Positions 46,305-57,371 of a DNA stretch of 64,000 nt are shown here, in pieces (position 1 is the first letter of the stretch; each line of letters starts with the position of its first letter). The notes below the pieces were generated by a model, which made no database searches, was not told the DNA's origin, and worked only from the letters and a program-made list of their open reading frames with translations. Source of the DNA: Paramecium tetraurelia (taxonomy: Eukaryota > Ciliophora > Oligohymenophorea > Peniculida > Parameciidae); contig NW_001798993.1 in the NCBI RefSeq assembly GCF_000165425.1, positions 3,064 to 67,063 of the forward strand, read 5' to 3'. The position numbers and the translations under genes were made by a program.

Positions 46305-46870
46305 ATGATCAATAAATATATCAATAAGCTATTCCCATCAAACATTGTTCTATTTGTAAGCAATAAGGTTTCCTCTATTATTTCGTTATTAGATTAATAA
46401 AAATTTTCTTTTTTTTAAAAACCTCCTTCTTACTCATTTTGGCTAATTAATTTCAAAAACAATCTTCCTTTGTGCTCTCCTAACGTAAATAAGATTGAAT
46501 TTATTAAGAAAGTTGTTGTTTTTTACCTACAAGAATGGGTGTTTGAAAACGACGAATAAGAAAGTTCTTAAAAATATTGACTACTATAGATCTGCTCCAG
46601 GTATGTAGAAAAACAAAAATATGGAGATCTCGTTCCTTGTTTTCTTATGATTTCTCTAAGGAATTCTTGAGAGATGCGTTAGAATATAGTTTTCTTCTAT
46701 GAATTTTTTTTCAATGCCAATCAGAGACCAAGAGATCTGAAATTTTACAAGGGATAGACCTTTGTTCCAAATAAAGAGTAAGTGGATCAAAACTGATTAA
46801 AAAGATGTAATAATAAGTATCATTATCAGACAATAAATTGAAATTTTCTGAAGATTAATTAATCATTTGA
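46305..46870 (+). CDS. Unrecognised 167-residue protein
   Basis: Reconstructed with introns of 26 and 36 nt, leaving exactly 168 codons. The N-terminus (MINKYINKLFPSNIVLF) is hydrophobic and basic and could be a targeting signal. The middle has FYLQEWVFENDEQ and a basic segment CRKTKIWRSRS. The end is polar (SGSKLIKKMQQQVSLSDNK). No family is recognised. The 36-nt second intron is slightly long for this genome. Confidence 0.55.
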
Positions 46871-47127
46871 CTTTAAAAACAAAAATAGTCTCACGTTCTT
46901 ACCAAAATGGGAAGACTGAACTCATTTATGCAACGTAATAAAGGTCTGGTGACACTAGGAATTCGAATAAGAAAAAATTCTAATATATAAAGAATAAAAG
47001 AAATATATTTAAAGTATAATTGTACATCAAATTTCTGTTTTAACATCATTAGAATGCTCAATTTTATAAAAAAGAGGGGGAGGTTAATAGCTGTAGGGTA
47101 AGTAAACGAAACTAATTTAGTTTTAAA

Positions 47128-47470
47128 TCATTACTTTTGACCAAGTTTGGGCAATTACTTCTTAATTAATGTTGCTTAATCTAATTGTTTTTCAACAGTT
47201 TTTCTGTTCAACTTTGGTCGTTTTTAGCGTTCCTTCTTCTTGCCAATTCTTCCTTGAGTTTTGTAAGTCTTCAAAATTGCTTTGGCCGTCGATAACTTAA
47301 TTCCATTGGCCTAAGCAGCTAATTTGACTGAAACCCCTTCCTCTAAAACCTGTTTGATTAGGAGATTCCTCCTGTCATCATTAATAACACTGTATTTCTT
47401 ATGAGGTTCTACGGCTAAAAATAATAAGTACTATGTTATTATTTTGAGATTTCAGGTTCAGTTTAGACAT
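47128..47470 (-). CDS. Helix-turn-helix protein, copy 2
   Basis: A paralogue of the gene at 20028-20492. The HTH core reads SVINDDRRNLLIKQVLEEG, then VKLAAQANGIKLSTAKAIL and TQGRIGKKKER, followed by a basic tail ending QLPKLGQK. The stop is at 47128-47130. The 5' end is unresolved: the ATG at 47470 is in another frame, and the short GT-AG stretch between them (17 nt) does not join the frames. The first exon boundary is therefore approximate. A DNA-binding role is inferred from the fold. Confidence 0.55.
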
Positions 47471-49071
47471 TTCTTGTACTGAGTACTTGCAATGGTGGAT
47501 GAAAATATAAACTTTAACTTTTTGGCAACATCCCAGAATAATTAAACATGAAGATAATATTTACTTTTTTGAAAAATACTCTTTTAATTGTTTTAATGAA
47601 TGATAAAATAAAGATCCAAACTAAGGAATTGTATAAAAACGATAAGCCAGGATGAAGCGACAAAAACATCAGCTTCAACTAGCAAATGATGTATGCTGTA
47701 TGTCGTTCAAATTTTATAATGGAGTTTCGGCTACTAATTTTTTTTAATTAAAATCAAGAGAAATTACACAACAACTCTCTGTATCTGAATTATAAATTCT
47801 ACTGCACATAATCAAATGCTCGACTTTTTGTTTAATGTATCTTTCTATTGTACTTTTGTGAAGATCAGTTGGTTCAATTATTCTAAATACACAATCAAAT
47901 ATATATAAGAGTTTATAATTTATTAGTTAAATTCAGCAAATTTGATCAGAATATTATACATTATTTTTGTTTATATAAAAAGACTTTTTCTTTCAATACA
48001 ACAAAAAATTAATGTATATTTTTTCATTTCTCTATTATTATTTAAAAATATAATTGTTCCCATGAAAAAGTATAAAATTATTGTCGATGATTTATATCGA
48101 TGAATATATTCATCTTCAATTGTTGTCCTTCTTCTCTTGATCCTCGTCTATTCAAAAATTATTTAATTTAAATAGGTTTTATAATATTTATTATATTTAT
48201 TATATTTAGCTATTATTTTTAAATTTGAAATAAAAAATTAAATTTATACACTATGATTTTGTATTACAAATAAATTTAAACTTCAAAAAAGAGACCCATC
48301 TACCTTATTGATTATATAAATAAGCTAGAACAATTATAACAACTAGATTGCTTTTCTAATTGGGAGAAATATTTAATTTAAATTTGTAATTTTTTTATAG
48401 TCATAAGATCCCAATTAGAAAATGATGTAAAATTTTATTTATACAAGATAGTTATATGGAAAATATGTAGCATAATTAATTTGATGTATTTCCATGAAGT
48501 TGTGTTCATCTCTTTTCTATATTATAAAAAGGCAGACATGAAATCTCAAAAGTTATCTAATTCTATGAGATTTACAGAGCGAAATATATATATGACATTT
48601 TCACTTACATATTTGAAAATGTGTTTCATTCCTGTTTTTTCATTTCTAGTTATAGAACATAATGATCTCTATTTTTTACTATCAAATAAAAAATTGATTA
48701 AATAAGTTTAATTTTGATTTATATTAATTAAAAATTTAATAATTATATACTCAATCTAAATTAATATAATGTTGTATATTAACTAAAAGATAAAGTTTTA
48801 TGTGAAATCCTAAAATATCATTGAAAAGATTAACTCAGATTTAATGAGATATAAAAATCATATTATATTAAGTATGATCATGAATAATTTAAGATTATTG
48901 CAAATAATTATATTTCTGAATTTATAGATATTAAATAGCAAGTTGGTTAGAATATTAATAAATATTTATCATTAACAAAAGATAATTATGCATTCATTTT
49001 TTAAAATAAGCTCTCTTGATATATATAAGTTCACCCTATCTTATAATTAATACTAATAATAATAACATAAA
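47471..49071. other. Long AT-rich spacer
   Basis: About 1.6 kb, one of the longest gene-free stretches in the window. Low-complexity frames only. One frame from about 47597 is open for long runs but is interrupted by TGA and has the composition of spacer DNA. No RNA gene or repeat was recognised. Confidence 0.5.
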
Positions 49072-49599
49072 ATGAAACTAAATAATAGAGGATCTAATAA
49101 AAAATGGTAGAGGAGTTATAAATTGGGAAAAAAAGAATACCATCAAAATAATTAATAAAATAGAAGGTAGAATGGTGATATAAGGGACAATAAAATTTTC
49201 AATATTTTGAAGAATAATATTTAAAATATCTTGAGAAAATAATAGTTATCATTTGAAACATATATATATATCTTAATGGAGCAAATCATTGATCTTATCG
49301 ATTAATAAGAGAGAAACATCAATTAATTTACCTTATAAAAAGAAGCAATAGCAAGAAAAATAGAAAAAATAAATTTACAAGTACCATCTTAAAAGACAAC
49401 TCTGATTTAATACATTTATTTTTCAATTCTTTACATGATCATATTATATCTATCCATATTGTTACATTTTAAAAAAAATCCTACCTGCTAACAGAAAATT
49501 TATTTAATTCAATCCCTAAGACTTCAGAATAAATAAATTTTAGAATAACTCAAAATATTAATTATTTAGCCCACCAAATTACCAAGAATTATATATTGA
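49072..49599 (+). CDS. Doubtful 175-residue ORF
   Basis: An open frame of 176 codons in the ciliate code, rich in Asn, Gln, Lys and Ile, with one hydrophobic stretch (YFSILYMIILYLSILL). A polar segment before it (ERNINQFTLQKEAIARK) looks protein-like. No family. It could be a chance frame in AT-rich DNA. Confidence 0.25.
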
Positions 49600-50509
49600 A
49601 AATTAGATTTTATTAATTATTAATAAAGAAGACTACTTTTCATTAAAGCTAATTGAATTGGCTTATTATAATCTGTTACAGATCATGATATTTAATGAAC
49701 CAGCTTATGCAGCTTATTTAATGAGTAGAGATTATGAATGGATTTAATGATTATTATTTTGATCACTGATCTGGTAATTATTATGATAATTGAACCATTT
49801 CTAGGAATATAATAATAGGGAAATCTGAAAAGAGTATTAAAATTTTCAAAGAAAGGATAGAGATAAAATAAAAGTATAAATTATTTTGAAACAATTCGCT
49901 TTCAGAATTATGTAGGAATACAAGGTCACAATAAACCAACCATTTGGTTTAATAGTTTAATCAGAATCCTATAGATGAATAACTAATTGGATAATGAATA
50001 AATAAGAGAAAAAAAAAATATCTAAAATTAGTCTTGTTTAGTAAGGAAAGAATGAACATTTACTAACTTTCATTCTAGGAATTGAAATCTATTCTTAGTT
50101 GGAGTTAAATAAACGCCATATTTTTAGATAGCGACGGAAAGTAGAGTAATTAAAGTTGAAACAGAATTCAAGGATATAAATAAATTAAATCGCTGATTAT
50201 GAGGAAAGCGATAACTACATAACATAAATTTATCCACAAATTTAAATATGACTCAAATTTAGAATGTATATCTTTTGAGGTGGCAGAATTTGAAATATGA
50301 TTTATCGGATGTTATTATACTGAAACTATCTCAAATAAACATATTGACATAGAACGAGTATTAAAATGTACAGGTCATATTCTGATTCGAAAAGTATGAT
50401 AATTATTGATATATGTTACTTAGATTTCCAAGGATTCATGTTACTTCTAAAAATTAGATTTGCCGATTAGTTAAGCAATGACTATTTAATTAAGTTATTA
50501 ATAAATATA
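49600..50509. other. Intergenic, no gene seen
   Basis: AT-rich sequence upstream of the multidomain globin gene. Fragmentary open frames do not join and I assign no feature. Confidence 0.45.
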
Positions 50510-52457
50510 ATGAATCGACAATTCTAGCAGAACTGTCCTTTTAGATAGCAATACGCGGGACAGTGCGATTTCATAACAAAGTCTGACAATACTTTGGACA
50601 AAGGGAAAGTTAAGCTAATTTAACAATCACCTTCATTTGCAGAATATGTGAATGGCTTGAAGGAGGGGGGGAAAAAAAAGAATCATCGACATAATACTGA
50701 AACGATAAGATGTCCAATTCTTCCTAAGATTGAGGCTGTTATTCCAGATCTTTAGACTATGAAATCACATTTCGTTTTAAGCCTAAACAAGAGCACTACT
50801 ATTTCATAACATTCGTAAAGCTATATATAACATTCCAATCCAAATACCCCAAGATCCAAAATTGGAATTCCTGCATCGATTACTCGAAGATCTTTGCCAC
50901 CTTAAAAGTAAGTAAAACTATCTCCAATTACCCCTAAAAGTTCATTTTGCGTTAAATCGAACTTTGAAGAGGACGATGGAATCTTTCTAACTAAAATAGG
51001 TGGCGAGGAGGTCATCAAGGAAATAGCAATATTATTTCATAAACATTCTCAAATTCATCCCGTAATATAGAGTAATCTATTTGTATATAAATGAGAAATC
51101 GATGATCCCGCAATGTATGAATCGAAATTCGGAACATTTCTTGAGTATATCATGGGAAAACCAGTATTTTTTAACATTGAAGCTCTCAAATAAAAGCATA
51201 TCCCCCTAAAAATAGATCATGCATTATACAATCAATTTAAGAGCTACTTAATTGTAAATAATGAATTATAATAAGGAAGAGTAGTTTTATTCAGAGTAAT
51301 AAAGGTCCTCCTGAATTGATATTCGAATTCAGTGCACTCATAGAATAATATAAATACTGTATTATAACATCAGAATAGACCTTTGCTTAAATTTATAACC
51401 AAAGAACTGAGAATAACAAAAATGAAACCCCTAAAAGTATTGTCCATTTAGCAGATCTTACTTATCAAAAAATATTAGATGACCAAACCCTTTGTGAATA
51501 TTTTTTAGGCATTTAAATGGATGAATAAGCTAAGAAGTTAGGGAGTATTTTACATTAAATGATGGGTTGGAATAGTGGCATTGATTACGTGTTGAATTAT
51601 CTAAGGAAATCCCATTAAAAGATGAAATTGACAAATGTCCATTTCACTTTGTTCAAATAGTACCTAGTGGAGGCGATGAAAGAACTTGGACTGAAAGAAA
51701 GTTAAATAGAATTGATAACCAAAAGGATGGATGGTTATAGAAGTTGCATAGTAAATCAGGATTGCTTATTGGACTTTTATTTCTAATCCCCAACTCTCTT
51801 TAAGGTTTAAGTAAAGAAATACGAGGTGCTAATATAGAGAGATCCAAGATTTCGCAATTTTCCGGATATGCCCACTCTTTTAAGACACGCACATTTTCTT
51901 TTAAAATACATAACTCATTAACATCAACCACTTCTAACAAACACTGATCTGAGAACTCTGCATAAGGGTTGTGCGATTCAAAGTGAATGGATTGATGGGT
52001 TCAGAGATAACTTTTTTTTATTAATTAAAAACTATAATTTAGACAGACTTATCTTGCAGGATTATGCTGATTTGTGGTTTTAATTAAGGTTCATCGTAAA
52101 TGAATCAGCGCAGTATAGAAAGCATTGTTGGACCGTAAGGGCTGGATCAAGTGCAATTCAAAAGTATAGATCAACCTTCAGGACAACGAGATTTATAGTG
52201 ATCATTTTAGGAATGCAGATTACCAACTAAAATCCCATGTGAAGAAGATTGTTGGGTTTATTTTTAGGAATTCCTCAATTTACAAGGCAAATGATTTGAG
52301 AGTTATTCATTACCCATTAAAAATAGGAGAATAATCTTTTAATTTGTTTGTATAATTAATCAAATAAGTTATGCAAGAAGAGAAATTGGGTGCCAATTTG
52401 ATACTTCTTGCTGAATAGATTTGTTAGTATTATAGAAGCAGCATTTGCAATTTGTGA
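50510..52457 (+). CDS. Four tandem truncated-globin-like domains
   Basis: A 624-residue protein. The first 160 residues are a Gln/Ser-rich, probably unstructured leader with Cys residues. Four divergent truncated-haemoglobin-like domains follow. Domain 1 starts at IGGEEVIKEIAILFH. Each domain has a His at the expected proximal (F8) position: KHIPLKI (residue about 222), SHQKMKL (about 352), LHKGCAI (about 468) and IHYPLKI (about 576), each followed by the family's G/H-helix pattern (for example HFTLFKQYLVEAMKELGL). Introns of 24, 26 and 23 nt give exactly 625 codons. Known Paramecium truncated haemoglobins are single domains. O2 storage, sensing or NO chemistry are all possible; the sequence does not decide. 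Confidence 0.78.
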
Positions 52458-52496
52458 TTTTATCTATTAATGTACTAATATGTATATATTATATTT

Positions 52497-52805
52497 GTCT
52501 CATTATGCAAATGGTAAAAAACACCTCTTTGTCTAAGAATAGCCTCCAAAGCTGCAGCACTTTATCCCTTTTATCTCAAATATCCTGCCAAGATGACAGT
52601 GTTGTTCTTTTTGTTGTACACTCCGTTCTCATCAACCTTGAATTAGAAATTGAATCAATACTTATCCGACGTTGATTTAGACACTGGAGTAATCGCTGCT
52701 ATTGAGGATCATATTTGTATATTGGCATTTTCTTGGTACATAAATATCGACAACTTATTTCTCATCATTGATCATTCCTGCGTTTTCTTGAATTCTGTGA
52801 GCCAT
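52497..52805 (-). CDS. RPS21: 40S ribosomal protein S21 (eS21)
   Basis: A small-subunit ribosomal protein. Recognisable: VVDIYVPRKCQYTN, SSVQINVGQ, VDENGVYNKKNNTVIL and GYLRQKGQSAAALEAIL, as in eukaryotic eS21. One 25-nt intron lies after the NVGQ codons. The conserved part ends near 52497 (GVFYHLHNE). I cannot find a stop there: the first in-frame TGA is at 52307-52309, inside the convergent globin gene. Either the C-terminus is extended and overlaps that gene, or a base is wrong near 52500. Confidence 0.85.
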
Positions 52806-52975
52806 AATATTAAAAAAAGATTTAAATTTTTTTATATATTTAATTAATTCATAATCTCTTCATCTATACACCACATATGCATTCTATACTCAAGCATCTC
52901 CAGGAACTAACAAGAGAATCCTTCTCCCCCTTGATCTATACATTTATAAATATCAATAAAAAATAATAAGATAAT

Positions 52976-54176
52976 TCAATGGTTCTCACTAGTACACTGT
53001 TATTTGAGTACAAAAGTCAGAACTGTGCGTCCCACCTCAACATAAATAATAGAATTACTTATACAGCCACTTTCTCCTCTTCGATCCTATAAGCTTGGAA
53101 TAATTTTACGAGTGTTCCAAACTTACTGTTGTTGTCAAGAATGACGAAGTTACCATCCTAATATTTTATATAAGCGTGTAATCTAGACACGGAAATATCC
53201 GAGATTTGGATATCGCATTGATGACCTCTTCCCTAAATGATTAAAATCCATATTTACTATCTTTATGGGCTCACCATTTTGAAACTAGATGACATATACA
53301 GCTTTCCCTTGCTTCTTCTCCTTCTTGTGTCTTGATTGCATTATAAGATATGGCGTGGATGGACGCTATATCACATCCAGAGACAGCTCTTTGTCATCCA
53401 TCCTAATTTTCAAAGGTAATAAGGATTCACAAAGTTCGCATTGTTACCTCCAATGTTAATGATATTTACTATTTCAATCTATAGGATTGAGCATTATTCA
53501 ACTGCTTTATTTGGCATCTACTCTCTATCCATTATCTCATGCAATTAAAATGAACGAATTAGCAACTTCCTTTGCAATTACATGGAGAAATGAAGGGATC
53601 CTCAAGGGTCTGAGTGTCCATGAGACAAAATCGACAAATCGCTGAACTACTGGTGACATATGAAGCAGTCTGTTCAAATTGATCCTGACTTTTATTCAAG
53701 ATATACTTTCAGCAATTCGCTTGAGGCTTAGTTTACTAAGTTATCCTTATCCTTGGTTTCCATAATCACGTATTCCATTCTTCCCAATTTTATTATGTCT
53801 CCTGGCTCCATTTTATATCCCTTTCGTTATTAAAACCAAGTATACTTTCTATCCTCCTTAACTATTTTTTAAACTTCTAACTATTAAAAAGTTTTCATTT
53901 TCCTCACATCCCTCAGGATTGATGTAAAACTTATTGCCCTGTTCTTGAACTGTAGTCAAATATTATTGGCTCTCATCCTATTCGGAGTCTGGAGAATAAG
54001 TGCTCACTTCTTAACCTATTTGATAATATTGCATTTAACATACCCAATCGATAAACCTTCTGCTATTGTTATATGACATGTTTTTCTATTGTGAGAAGTT
54101 AGGTTTCGTAATCAAAAAGCCCATGTGAATCCTTTTGCCAAGTAACAGCCTTCATTTCAACGCTAAATAAATTCAT
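52976..54176 (-). CDS. FHA-domain protein with RING-CH finger
   Basis: A 346-residue protein. The N-terminal part (YRLGQEVSTYSPDSE, then GYKMEPGDIIKLGRMEYV) resembles a degenerate FHA-type module. The middle is a RING-CH/RINGv finger (CRFCLMDTQTLEDPFISPC ... HFNCMRQW ... CELC). The C-terminus is a clear FHA domain (GRGHQCDIQISDISVSRLHA ... DNNSKFGTLV), with the Arg, Ser and His needed for phospho-Thr binding. This suggests an E3 ligase recruited to phosphoproteins. Introns of 28, 25, 37, 22, 25 and 23 nt close the frame at 347 codons; the third could be 40 nt instead. A second start at 54155 is possible. Confidence 0.8.
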
Positions 54177-55236
54177 TGGCTTTACAATTATTGCATGTGA
54201 AATTATTTATTTTTATTATAAAATTCTATAAACTACTTTTTATCGAATATATTCGGAACTCTGTGTACAAATATATCTAATTATCAAGGAATTACATATT
54301 TAAGTACCCTTTGATAACTGGAACCATACTAGAATTTCAATTTTACTTATTTATGTCAGTTATTTTTATTGCTCTAAAACCCTTTAAAATTTTGGACTTT
54401 TATTTCAATCACTTAATCAATTAATTAAATAATTAGTTTGAATCTATAGCACTTATTTTAATCAATAATTAAACTATATTCTTAACTATTTCCTTGTTTA
54501 TAATGATTTTATAAAGTATAAAGATATATAAAGTTTTATATTAAATTTCTAGTAAATAGAATTCTTTAGGAACAAATAGTAATTATTTAATATAAAGAAT
54601 ACGAAAACTATTATTTAGATCATTCTGATTTAAGTATAATTCGAATATTCCTTTATTCTATGAGAATGAATTCGAAATTTAGAATTTCGGGCACAATTGC
54701 TACAAAATATTGAAATGTCAGATTGATAGTAAAATGAGTAAAATTATAATATAATGATTCAAAAAACAAAGAATGGTTTCTTATAGGAAAATAATAAAAA
54801 ATGAAGTTGGAAAAGATGCACTTATGATGAAATAAAAAGATTTAGATTGGATTTCAAAGCAAATGACTTATTTTATTTTATTCTATTGTTTTTCAAATTT
54901 CAGTAACAGTTATGAATGTTAAAATAAGAACAGCCACTTTTAAACATCAAATATTCAACTTAATTTATCTAACTTGTCAGTTGACAACAACTGTTACATT
55001 GATTATTTAACATTCATAAAAGCAACCGAACAATTTTCAAATGTAAATATTAAATTAAATTGATTCCTTTTATTTGTTTTTATTGTTTTAAAGGTTGAAT
55101 GTATTATTGAAGAGAATACTAAGTATAAAATGCAATAATCTAATGGCAGAAGTAGACGAAGACAGGGAAGTGGGAGGCGGGTTTAATTTTATCATTTGTT
55201 TTTGTGATAATTTGGATTTGATCATTATTTAATTAA
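54177..55236. other. Spacer with an inverted repeat
   Basis: About 1 kb between two divergent genes. The only structure seen is a perfect 14-bp inverted repeat: TTATGAATGTTAAA at 54910-54923 and its complement at 55006-55019, with an 82-nt spacer. No coding frame is supported. Confidence 0.4.
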
Positions 55237-55886
55237 ATGAATCACAGTCTCTATGCAGTGCATCCAAATTATACTCCAATAAACCTGAGACTTGCAGAAG
55301 AGTATTTCAATACACTTCCCCCTGGAGATATCAGCAAACAATTCTATGATGGTGTTCAATATCGAGCTGTAAAAGGATTATTTGCTTCTTATGCCCTTAA
55401 TAGATTTAGCTAATATGGAAAGTTGAACTCACTTTACAAGTTCTATCCATATTAGAAGATAGTCAAGGAAACAAAGGAAGAATTATGTGAGGATTGGACT
55501 TCAAACATTCGTAATATCGAATTAAATATTATTTTAGAACTTGCAGCAATTGTGACTGGTGCATCATGGACTTTCCTTTATTAATATGCCAAAAGAGGAT
55601 AAGTCTTGAGCATTCTGAGAGAATATGGATCAGTTTTAAAGACCCACAGATTGTTTAGATAATATCTCTACACTCTTGTGCTTCCCTTTGCAATTGCAAA
55701 CGAGTATACATTTGTTCATTACCATGATCATATTGAATAATTATGGTAAGTACATGCAAATAGGTAATAATATGTCTAATGGATCCTAGATTAAATAAGA
55801 AGGACTTGTCAGATCCAACTGGCACCTAATACCCCGAAGAATTAAGAGCCCCAAGAAGAGATGTGTTTATCAATAAATGGCATTGA
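55237..55886 (+). CDS. Unrecognised 207-residue protein
   Basis: One 26-nt intron near the 3' end leaves exactly 208 codons. The protein has an amphipathic N-terminal half (NLRLAEEYFNTLPPGDISK), one likely membrane helix (IILELAAIVTGASWTFLY) and a charged C-terminus (EELRAPRRDVFINKWH). The pattern resembles small membrane-associated subunits of mitochondrial complexes, but I cannot name a family and that suggestion is only a guess. Confidence 0.7.
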
Positions 55887-56710
55887 TCTACACCATAATA
55901 AATCTAATAAAAACAATTATTATTTTCATAACTAAATATATCTTATAATTCTATATCACCTCCAGGATTCTCATTTATCCTCCTGGTTGATTTCTGAGAA
56001 CTTAAAATAAAGAGATTGAATTTAAGTTAAATTTATTCCTTCCTTTTATTTTTGATTCGATAATCACTCAAATTGATATCATAAATTTTAATTAACTGAA
56101 ATAACATAATAATAATAAGTCTCTATATTCCTTTAGATCATAATTTGTATAAGAATTTAATCAAAAATTATTTAACATAATAATCTTATCTATTTTGGCT
56201 GAAGTTTAATTCTCAACAAACAAACTTTTTGATAATAAAAGAATTATTTATGGTTTACCTCTAAGAATTAGTTTGAAGACTTAAAAATAATAATAGATAT
56301 AAAATTCTTAAAATTTATTTAATTCATAATAGCAAAGGAGGAAGCCAACATCATATATAATTCTTTCATAAGATTACTATCTTTTTCATATATTAAGGGT
56401 TTAATAAAGTTGGATTAAAGTAAATCAAATTAAAACAATAAAAATACTTTAAAAATGTGATGATATAGTATTTAATTTAAATTTATACTTGGCTATGGAA
56501 ATCAATAGAAGAATTATCTGATCTCTGTTAATAAATCAAATAATTATGCATATCCTATTTAGTGCGAAGAAAATACATTATTCGAGATGTCAAATATAGA
56601 AATAGACTAGTAATATATTTAAGATATAGGATTCTAAAGACATATTGCAATATGAATCTAACTAATAATGATTATTGGTATATTTATATATTGTTAATAT
56701 AAATATTATA
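55887..56710. other. Intergenic, no gene seen
   Basis: Very AT-rich spacer between two same-strand genes. No supported feature. Confidence 0.5.
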
Positions 56711-57309
56711 ATGAATAATCCAGAGTTAGAACAGTCAACCTAGATAGCTTTCTTTGCTTCGAGTCCTAAAATTATGGTTGAGGAGTTGGAAAAGGTTGAA
56801 ATCAAATCAGAGGTAAAATGAGAGTATATTGATAGAATTTTGATAGTCAGATGGCTTGTTTATAGTATTTTTCATATATTCTTTCATGGGACATTGTGAA
56901 TGCGAGATTTTTCTATTATAAATATTAAAGGCTTGTGGAATTAGAGTTGATAGGGAAGGAGATGACGAAATTTTTGAAACTGGTTTTCGAGAACAAGCAT
57001 TCTGAATTGATCAAGGGATGTGATAAATTATGTGAGATACTTAATACCATACCTGTGTATAAGAAATGGTCGAATGAATTGAAAAGTAGAGTTGCTGATC
57101 ACTTGAAAAATTTGGTTGAGAATAATTTCACTTCTATTAGTGCTGCTCGTTTAAGTTAGTATGGGTATGATTTGAGAATATTTAAAAGAGGACAACCCCA
57201 AGACAAGGCGTTTGTGAAGATCGAGGAGAGGGAGTAGGAGAGAACTACAATAGACATCGAGAAATTGAGTTAGATGGCGAGGTTGATACAAAATATGGAG
57301 AATAAGTGA
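56711..57309 (+). CDS. Unrecognised 191-residue helical protein
   Basis: One 23-nt intron (after about 37 codons) leaves exactly 192 codons. The protein is mainly helical and charged (ELIKGCDKLCEILNTIPVYK, then SRVADHLKNLVENN), with a Gln/Glu-rich end. No family is recognised. Lying 62 bp ahead of the AlaRS gene on the same strand does not imply an operon in a ciliate. Confidence 0.65.
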
Positions 57310-57371
57310 AGTTTATAAAAAGCTATTTAACACATAATTCTTTTACACAAATCATATATATAAAATCTAAA

